From Bacteroidales bacterium (GTDB lineage Bacteria > Bacteroidota > Bacteroidia > Bacteroidales > Tenuifilaceae), in NCBI GenBank assembly GCA_016931855.1, contig JAFGDZ010000068.1, positions 124,001-188,000 on the forward strand: 64,000 bases of DNA, read 5' to 3'. A program made the position numbers and the translations under genes. Below, piece by piece: positions 9,141 to 14,387 of this stretch. Position 1 is the first letter of the stretch. Each line of letters opens with the position of its first letter. Under the pieces are notes generated by a model, which did not search any database, was not told the DNA's origin, and worked only from the letters and a program-made list of their open reading frames with translations.

Positions 9141-10799
9141 ATGTTTCAGTCAGCATTTAAACCCTTAGCCCTTGCGCTACTATTACTACTACAAATCAGC
9201 GCTGGCAAAGCGCAGCATAGCCTATCTATCCCACCCGAAAAACCAAAGCTTATAGTGCAAATTGTGGTTTCGCAAATGCGGCTCGACTACCTACAGCGCT
9301 ACGAGAGCAAGTTTACCTACAATGGGTTTAGGATGATTGCCAGCGAGGGTGCCTTTTGCAAGAATGCAAGGTACAACTACCTGCTTACCCAAGCCTACCC
9401 CGGACTAGCAACCATATCAACAGGAGGTAACCCCTCAACGCATGGCATTGTGTCCGACAAGTGGATTTCCAAGCTCACCAACGAGGAGATTAAGGCCGTT
9501 GCCGACGATAAGGCTGAAACCGTAGGCGGCAGCTTCTTCTCTGGGAAGTACTCGCCAAAAAACCTGGTAACCAGCACCCTTGGCGACGAGATACGCATAA
9601 GCAACCCCCGATCAAAAGTTATTGGCATATCAATGGATGCAGGCTCTGCCATCCTCTCAACGGGGCATAACGCCAATGGCGTTTACTGGTTCGACACCGA
9701 ACGCGGCTTCTGGGTAAGCAGCAGCCACTTCCTAAAGGCGGCTCCCGCTTGGGTTGATACGTTTAACACCAAGGGCTTTGCCCAGCTATATACCGAGAGG
9801 GAGTGGAATGCCCTTAACCCCATATCGCAGTACGAGGAGGCCGACACTGCCACCGTTAAAAACGAGGAGAGCAAAAAGCGCATAACGCAAAAGCTGAAGC
9901 TAATGCTTGCAGGCATTATCCAAGGAAAGAAGAGCAAAACCGACTTTGCCTCGCTAAACCAAACCCCCTTTGGAAACCTGCTAACCAAGGATTTTGCCAT
10001 AGCGGCCATTGTAGGCGAAGAGCTGGGAATGGACGACCACACCGACTTGCTTACCGTTACCTTCTCCCCCACCCGCAACATAAGCCAAAAGTACGGCCCG
10101 CACTCCATTGAGATTGAGGACACCTACCTTAAACTCGACAGGGAGATAGCGCACTTCCTACAGTTTATTAACGCCACCGTTGGTAAGGAGAACGTGCTTG
10201 TGGTGCTTACCTCCGACCAGGGAGTAGCCTCAACACCCGACCACATGGAGAAGGCAAAAATACCCGGTGGATACTTCGATCCCAACAAGGCCATGATGCT
10301 ACTTAGCAGCTACCTTAACATAACCTACGGAACAGGGAAATGGGTTGTGGCATTCCACGAAAAGCAGATTTACCTAAACCACAGGCTTATTGAGGACTCC
10401 AACCTGCAGCTAGCCGAGGTGCAACAGCGCATAGCCAACTTCATGATACAGTTTACGGGCGTGGCCAACGTATCAACCGGACAGGTGCTGCAAACCTCCA
10501 ACTTTACCAGCGGAATACTACAGAAGTTCCAGAACAGCTACAACCCCCGCCGATCGGGCGATATTATAATAAACCTTGAGCCCGGCTGGGTTGAAAAAAA
10601 CGGCACGGTAACCTCGGCCAACTCGCCCTACAGCTACGATGCCCACGTACCGCTTATTTGGTACGGCTGGAAAATTAAGCGCAAAGCGATACTAAACCCA
10701 GTATCCATGACCGACATTGCCCCAACCATATCCACACTAATAGGCATAACCTGGCCCAACGGCGCAACGGGAACCCCCATTAGGGAGATTATTGAGTAA
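9141..10799 (+). CDS. Alkaline-phosphatase-superfamily (PafA-like) protein, predicted inactive
   Basis: The 552-residue protein has a signal peptide at about 1-25 (ends AGKAQ). Its overall pattern is that of PafA/type I phosphodiesterase proteins of Bacteroidota: QMRLDYLQRY, PGLATISTG.NPSTHGI, YGPHSIEIEDTYLKLDREI and YDAHVPLIWYG. Family knowledge gives the metal ligands and nucleophile, and almost all are changed here. The Asp of VVDQMR is S44, the Thr nucleophile before PGH is A85, the GH His is L89, and the DxxxH pair is R312/Q316. The DH pair is D359/Q360, and the phosphate-contacting Lys and Arg of the KDR motif are D166/G168. Only D359 and H502 remain. It is probably a periplasmic pseudo-enzyme. 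A small gene follows after 17 bp. Confidence 0.85.
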   Translation: MFQSAFKPLALALLLLLQISAGKAQHSLSIPPEKPKLIVQIVVSQMRLDYLQRYESKFTYNGFRMIASEGAFCKNARYNYLLTQAYPGLATISTGGNPSTHGIVSDKWISKLTNEEIKAVADDKAETVGGSFFSGKYSPKNLVTSTLGDEIRISNPRSKVIGISMDAGSAILSTGHNANGVYWFDTERGFWVSSSHFLKAAPAWVDTFNTKGFAQLYTEREWNALNPISQYEEADTATVKNEESKKRITQKLKLMLAGIIQGKKSKTDFASLNQTPFGNLLTKDFAIAAIVGEELGMDDHTDLLTVTFSPTRNISQKYGPHSIEIEDTYLKLDREIAHFLQFINATVGKENVLVVLTSDQGVASTPDHMEKAKIPGGYFDPNKAMMLLSSYLNITYGTGKWVVAFHEKQIYLNHRLIEDSNLQLAEVQQRIANFMIQFTGVANVSTGQVLQTSNFTSGILQKFQNSYNPRRSGDIIINLEPGWVEKNGTVTSANSPYSYDAHVPLIWYGWKIKRKAILNPVSMTDIAPTISTLIGITWPNGATGTPIREIIE

Positions 10800-10816
10800 C
10801 CCCAAATAAATAAGCC

Positions 10817-11053
10817 ATGCTAATAAGAACACAAGACAAAAAGAGCATAGTAAACGCCATACACATATACGTTAGTCCGCAAATTGGCAGCAAAAAGCGC
10901 TACCTGTTTGGCAGGTACCATGGCGCCTCATTCCTTAACGACAACAGCACAACCCTTGGCGTTTACGAGAGCGACGATGCCGTGCTGCAGGAGCTCGATG
11001 CCATTGCTCTGTTCTTCGCCCAAAACCCCAACGGCATTTACCAAATGCGATAA
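10817..11053 (+). CDS. Small protein of unknown function (78 aa)
   Basis: The protein starts MLIRTQDKKSIVN and has alternating hydrophobic/charged stretches (IHIYVSPQIG, KRYLFGRYHGA), consistent with a small alpha/beta fold. It has no signal peptide and no Cys. The MLIRTQDKKSIVN opening resembles small uncharacterised proteins in many bacteria, but I cannot assign a function. It starts 17 bp after the pseudo-phosphatase gene and ends at a clear terminator just before the CRISPR array, so it is probably the last gene of a two-gene operon. Confidence 0.7.
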   Translation: MLIRTQDKKSIVNAIHIYVSPQIGSKKRYLFGRYHGASFLNDNSTTLGVYESDDAVLQELDAIALFFAQNPNGIYQMR

Positions 11054-11072
11054 TCAATAAGGCATACACATC

Positions 11073-11108
11073 AAAAGCCGCTGGTATATCAATGCTGGCG
11101 GCTTTTTT
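11073..11108 (+). terminator. Terminator between the small gene and the CRISPR array (possibly bidirectional)
   Basis: AAAAGCCGC (11073-11081) pairs with GCGGCTTTT (11098-11106), with T residues continuing. On the minus strand it also ends in four Ts, so it could stop the array transcript 10 bp after its last repeat. Confidence 0.75.
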
Positions 11109-11117
11109 ATTAAGGAA

Positions 11118-11540
11118 AGTCTAATTCCAGTGTGGTGCGATTGGAAGGATCCGCAAAAACAAGCGGCCCTGTTGGTTGCCAGTTTCAATTCCAGTGTGGT
11201 GCGATTGGAAGACTCCCCAATAGCGCCGATAGCAAAGGCGTTAAGGGTTTCAATTCCAGTATGGTGCGATTGGAAGTTCCTTATCGGCTTTTACGATTCG
11301 CAGGATCCAGAGAATTTCAATTCCAGTATGGTGCGATTGGAAGAGGGAAGGTCAACAGGCTATTCACCTCGCTTGTAAAATTTCAATTCCAGTATGGTGC
11401 GATTGGAAGAAGGTTAGCAACAACCTTAGCGATGTGGCAAATGCATTTCAATTCCAGTATGGTGCGATTGGAAGAGGAGCTACTCAATCAACCGTAACGG
11501 ACTTGCGCCGATTTCAATTCCAGTATGGTGCGATTGGAAG
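11118..11540 (-). CRISPR. Type I-B CRISPR array, 7 repeats of 30 bp and 6 spacers
   Basis: Repeats start at 11118, 11182, 11247, 11314, 11380, 11445 and 11511, each 30 bp. The spacers are 34, 35, 37, 36, 35 and 36 bp. On the minus strand the repeat starts CTTCCAATCG and ends GGAATTGAAA plus T or C, the ATTGAAA(N) 3' end typical of type I-B crRNA handles. TTCCA/TGGAA can form the short hairpin that Cas6 cuts. The repeat at 11118 is degenerate in its ATTGAAA end, marking it as the trailer end. The leader is therefore on the right, beside cas2, and the array is read leftwards. The two leftmost repeats carry GTG where the others have ATG. Spacer origins cannot be determined here. Confidence 0.97.
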
Positions 11541-11543
11541 CCG

Positions 11544-11551
11544 CAAAGATA
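11544..11551 (-). promoter_or_regulatory. Putative -7 promoter element at the array boundary
   Basis: The minus-strand sequence TATCTTTG fits the Bacteroidota TAnnTTTG consensus. Transcription would start in the first bases of the leader-proximal repeat. No TTTG is found at the expected -33 position. Confidence 0.4.
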
Positions 11552-11591
11552 GTTAAAAAAATATCCCGTTTTACGGGGGTTATATGATGAT

Positions 11592-11673
11592 TGGAATCGC
11601 AATTTTGGACGGCTGATGTTGTCGATCGCCAATAACGCATTTTTCCCTGCGGTTCGACAACATCAGCATTCCA
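11592..11673. repeat. Long inverted repeat in the CRISPR leader
   Basis: GCTGATGTTGTCGA (11612-11625) and TCGACAACATCAGC (11654-11667) are perfect 14-bp inverted repeats with a 28-nt centre. An outer TGGAAT (11592-11597)/ATTCCA (11668-11673) pairing adds six more pairs. There is no T run on either side. Confidence 0.7.
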
Positions 11674-11770
11674 TTCATTTTCAGTATGTCAAAGAACCTT
11701 TTACCTTTATACAACAAAAAATCCAGTGAAACGCTCTAGATGGGCGCCAACATCGACAACCCAAATGCAT

Positions 11771-12037
11771 CTACAGCATTGTATCTATGGAGCTGCGCTC
11801 CTTGCCTACAATCTCCTTTTCGAGCCACTTGCTGTCGCGACTTTTAAACACAATAAGGCTATCCTCCTCTTCGTCCATAATCTCCGATGCCCTATGATAA
11901 AGTTCCTTTAGCTTTACCTCAGTTATCTCGCCCTCAAAAACGGAGTTCTGTATCCAGTTTAGGTATTTCCGGCAAAGCTTTAGCATTTTGCCTGTGCGTT
12001 TCTGCCCAACATCGTAAACTAGTATTATGTACATCAA
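11771..12037 (-). CDS. cas2: CRISPR-associated endoribonuclease/adaptation protein Cas2
   Basis: The 88-residue protein has the usual Cas2 ferredoxin-like pattern. It starts MMYIILVYDV with the conserved Asp after beta-1, followed by GKMLKLCRKYLNWIQNSVFEG (a typical RRY..W.Q.SVFEG-like block) and a C-terminal VFKSRDSKWLEKEIVG strand region. Either of the first two Met codons could be the start; the second (12034) matches the family better. Cas2 dimers bridge two Cas1 dimers in the spacer-integration complex. It is the last cas gene before the leader, 70 bp downstream of cas1. Confidence 0.96.
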   Translation of the reverse strand: MMYIILVYDVGQKRTGKMLKLCRKYLNWIQNSVFEGEITEVKLKELYHRASEIMDEEEDSLIVFKSRDSKWLEKEIVGKERSSIDTML

Positions 12038-12107
12038 GCAATAGTTTTAGTAGTTCGCAATACACCAATTACTTGCCTATGGCAATGTGCAATTGGCAAT
12101 ATATTAG

Positions 12108-13112
12108 CTACCACCACATTTTAAATGGGCGGTACTCCTCTATCCCCAAAAGATGCTTGCTTAGCTTATAGCACTCCAGCTTCACTAGGTGCTTGTAGCT
12201 AACGCTGCGCTTGAGGGTTCGGTGCTGAATGGTTTCGCCAAGCCGCTCCTCAAAGGCCTTTACAAATATCTTTTTCCCCGATTCGTTTAATAGGCATCGG
12301 TTCAACGATTCGGCAAAATGCTTATCCTGAAGCTCTCGCTTATTAAGCACCTTGAAAATAACTCTATCAACAAGCAGGGGCTTAAATATTTCGGCAACAT
12401 CTAGCGCCAAGGAGTAGCGCCGCTCCCCAGGGGTATGCAAATACGATATGGTAGGATTTAGCTGCGTTTGATGTATTGCTCTTAGGCATTGGCTGTAGCA
12501 CATCATGTTACCAAATGATATTAGGGCATTAACGGGGTTCTGTGGAGGTTGCTTGGTTCTACCGCCCATTTCAAAATCGTTTATTATAAGATTAAACGCA
12601 TCGTAGTACGCCTGCCTTATATTCCCCTCAACTCCCATAAGCTCATCTATCTGCGTGGTTTGCGGCACCGATTGCTGAAGCTGCTCAATCCTTTCTATTG
12701 GGGCAGACAGGTCTTTTCCACGGCTATCGTAGTACCTCAAATTTTTAAGCATGTTGTGCGATGCCCCCTCTATAAACCGCTGCGCAATTACCATGCGCCG
12801 CTGCTTATTGGAGTAAAAGTTGGCCTGAGCCATAAGCATACGACCCGATAGCAGGCCATCCCTAGCCATAAACGAGCCTGTATAGTTCTCGTAGTAATCG
12901 AAAAAATGAACGCATATACCATTCTGCCCTAAGAAACTGTAAAGAGCGCTATTGGCATCAAGTGAACCAAAAACGTACATATCGTCAACGCTCTCCACGG
13001 GGATGTATCGTGGCTGTCCCTCTGTGCCGTTCTCATCAACAGGAACAAATTTCAGGGTATTGTCCTTTCGGCTCAACCGGCCGGGATTAAACAGATAGTA
13101 GGATTTTTTCAT
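12108..13112 (-). CDS. cas1: CRISPR integrase Cas1 (type I-B)
   Basis: The 334-residue protein has an N-terminal beta domain (MKKSYYLFNPGRLSRKDNTL) and a C-terminal helical catalytic domain. The metal-binding triad is visible: E162 in GVEGNIRQAYYD, H226 in YLHTPGERRYSLALDVAE, and D238. It integrates new spacers together with Cas2 and probably Cas4. Normally cas4 is immediately upstream in I-B loci. Here a RAYT transposase gene and two palindromes are wedged between them, so cas1 begins 12 bp from a strong 15-bp hairpin. Expression of cas1-cas2 may therefore depend on read-through. Confidence 0.97.
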   Translation of the reverse strand: MKKSYYLFNPGRLSRKDNTLKFVPVDENGTEGQPRYIPVESVDDMYVFGSLDANSALYSFLGQNGICVHFFDYYENYTGSFMARDGLLSGRMLMAQANFYSNKQRRMVIAQRFIEGASHNMLKNLRYYDSRGKDLSAPIERIEQLQQSVPQTTQIDELMGVEGNIRQAYYDAFNLIINDFEMGGRTKQPPQNPVNALISFGNMMCYSQCLRAIHQTQLNPTISYLHTPGERRYSLALDVAEIFKPLLVDRVIFKVLNKRELQDKHFAESLNRCLLNESGKKIFVKAFEERLGETIQHRTLKRSVSYKHLVKLECYKLSKHLLGIEEYRPFKMWW

Positions 13113-13124
13113 GTTTACTTATAT

Positions 13125-13157
13125 AAACCAGTCAGGTTTTTGAAACCTGACTGGTTT
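13125..13157. repeat. REP-like palindrome between RAYT and cas1
   Basis: AAACCAGTCAGGTTT (13125-13139) and AAACCTGACTGGTTT (13143-13157) form a 15-bp perfect stem with a 3-nt loop. It lies just past the RAYT stop and just before the cas1 start. The core CCTGAC/GTCAGG is shared with the palindromes at 13544 and 13837. Confidence 0.85.
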
Positions 13158-13165
13158 TATGACTA

Positions 13166-13819
13166 TTACTCTATTACCAAATGATCAATAAAATCAAAAT
13201 CAATTATTTGCCTATGCGTATCCACAAAATTGCCCTTTCCATCGAACCAGTCTAACACCTGATTGCGGTTAAGTTTTGTTGACTTAGCCGATACAATTGA
13301 ACCGTACGACGACCAAGGGTAGTCCTTGTAATTATCGGTAAATCCATGGTGCACAGGGTTTGAGTGGATATAAACAACCAGTTGGCGAAAGTACCGCTCA
13401 CTATCGACCAGCTTACGGCGGAATGGGCGTTCGAAAAGCGTTCCTTGGCGACCTCGCTGTTTGTTAAGGGCCTGAGCATATGCGTTGAATAAATTAGAAA
13501 AACTTTTCGATGCGAATTGGGAAAGTTTTTCGTCCTTCTCCACCCCTGACAGGGTTTGAAACCCTGTCAGGGCTTTTCTTCCTCGATTCGAAATTTCTTC
13601 AATTACTACCTCCTCCACCTCCTTAATGCGTACCAACAAATGAAAATGGTTGCCCAGCAAGCACCAAGCAAAGGTATCGGCAATGGGGTCGATATGCTCA
13701 TCGTACTTCCGCAAGAAATACTGGTAATTATCGGGACTATAAAACAAGTTTACCCCATTCACACCCTTGTTGTAAATGTGGTAGTAGTTGCCAGCAATTA
13801 GGGGTTGGATTGTGAACAT
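13166..13819 (-). CDS. REP-associated tyrosine transposase (IS200/Y1-like, RAYT)
   Basis: The protein is 217 residues from the ATG at 13819. A GTG codon at 13840 would add seven residues but lies inside a palindrome. The HUH motif is NHFHLLVRI (H58, H60), and the catalytic Tyr is probably Y113 in NAYAQALNKQ. The GTLFERPFRRKLV, YIHSNPVHHGF and YPWSSYG blocks are classic for the RAYT branch of Y1 transposases. RAYTs are single-copy, non-IS relatives that process REP palindromes. Three such palindromes are here: at each end of the gene and inside it. Residues 83-92 (ALTGFQTLSG) are encoded by the internal one. The gene splits cas4 from cas1 in the same transcription direction. Confidence 0.92.
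   Translation of the reverse strand: MFTIQPLIAGNYYHIYNKGVNGVNLFYSPDNYQYFLRKYDEHIDPIADTFAWCLLGNHFHLLVRIKEVEEVVIEEISNRGRKALTGFQTLSGVEKDEKLSQFASKSFSNLFNAYAQALNKQRGRQGTLFERPFRRKLVDSERYFRQLVVYIHSNPVHHGFTDNYKDYPWSSYGSIVSAKSTKLNRNQVLDWFDGKGNFVDTHRQIIDFDFIDHLVIE
13544..13572. repeat. REP-like palindrome inside the RAYT coding sequence
   Basis: CCCTGACAGGGTTT (13544-13557) and AAACCCTGTCAGGG (13559-13572) make a 14-bp perfect palindrome with a single central base. It is read through in frame by the transposase gene. Confidence 0.85.
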
Positions 13820-13836
13820 CTTCTTATTCTTTTTAA

Positions 13837-13873
13837 ACACACCTGACAGGTTTTAGAAACCTGTCAGGTGTGT
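13837..13873. repeat. REP-like palindrome between cas4 and RAYT
   Basis: ACACACCTGACAGGTTT (13837-13853) and AAACCTGTCAGGTGTGT (13857-13873) form a 17-bp perfect stem with a 3-nt loop, 7 bp past the cas4 stop. Its core is the same as in the other two palindromes. Confidence 0.85.
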
Positions 13874-13880
13874 ATTACTA

Positions 13881-14387
13881 TTACTCCTCCCCGCTCCAGC
13901 AGAAGTCGTTGTAGGAGCAGTTTCTGCATTTCGGGCTTTTTATTCTTGGAGGACAAGTATCTAATGATAATAGTTTGTTTACAGAATCAATAATTTCTCT
14001 TAATCGCTCTCTATCATCCTCGTTAAGTTCAACTTCTTCTGTTTTTCTTTCCTGCGGATACTCAAGAATACCGCTAACATTTTCCACTCCATTTCTTTCA
14101 AGTATTAATATGTAATACTTTAGTTGCCAAACATGTGTTTCATGGAACTTACTCGATTTTTTAATTTCATGAATTACTCTATTTTTAGCATCATAGAAAT
14201 CGATCTTTATGGGACCAAATGAAATCTGCTCATATTTACTTGAACGATGATTATAACTTGTTTCTTCAACAAATACACCCATTTCAACATCCTCGGATGT
14301 GTCCTCAAATCGAATACAGTTAGCATGCAGCCACATTCTTCTATGACAGTAAAGATAATAGGCTATTAATGTACCTGTAACATCCAT
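13881..14387 (-). CDS. cas4: CRISPR-associated exonuclease Cas4
   Basis: The 168-residue protein is a compact Cas4 of the RecB/PD-(D/E)XK type. It has an N-terminal Cys C14 (YYLYCHRRMWLH), a nuclease core with D63, E74-x-K76 (HEIKKS) and Q88..Y91 (QLKYY), and a C-terminal cluster C154/C157/C163, with C145 nearby. One N-terminal plus three C-terminal Cys is the arrangement for a 4Fe-4S cluster. Cas4 trims prespacers and selects PAM-proximal ends for Cas1-Cas2. Its start codon overlaps the cas3 stop by one base (both at 14387). The next gene downstream is the RAYT insertion rather than cas1. Confidence 0.95.
   Translation of the reverse strand: MDVTGTLIAYYLYCHRRMWLHANCIRFEDTSEDVEMGVFVEETSYNHRSSKYEQISFGPIKIDFYDAKNRVIHEIKKSSKFHETHVWQLKYYILILERNGVENVSGILEYPQERKTEEVELNEDDRERLREIIDSVNKLLSLDTCPPRIKSPKCRNCSYNDFCWSGEE

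Larger units (their letters stand above)
11541..11770 (-). promoter_or_regulatory. CRISPR leader region
   Basis: This 230-bp AT-rich stretch lies between cas2 and the first repeat and contains no convincing gene. On the minus strand it holds, from cas2 towards the array, a weak TTTG-N17-GTTCTTTG promoter-like pair (11690-11718) and a 14-bp inverted repeat (11612-11625/11654-11667). These are followed by a repeat-like GATTGGAAT (11589-11597), a small CCCGT/ACGGG hairpin followed by a T run (11577-11552), and a perfect TATCTTTG -7 element (11551-11544) ending 4 bp from the first repeat. Confidence 0.6.

Noticed and set aside
11130-11497. Overlapping open frames (82 and 121 codons) with repeated FNSSMVRLE/FQYGAIGR peptides
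   Set aside because: They are produced by the CRISPR repeats and change frame with spacer length; not genes.
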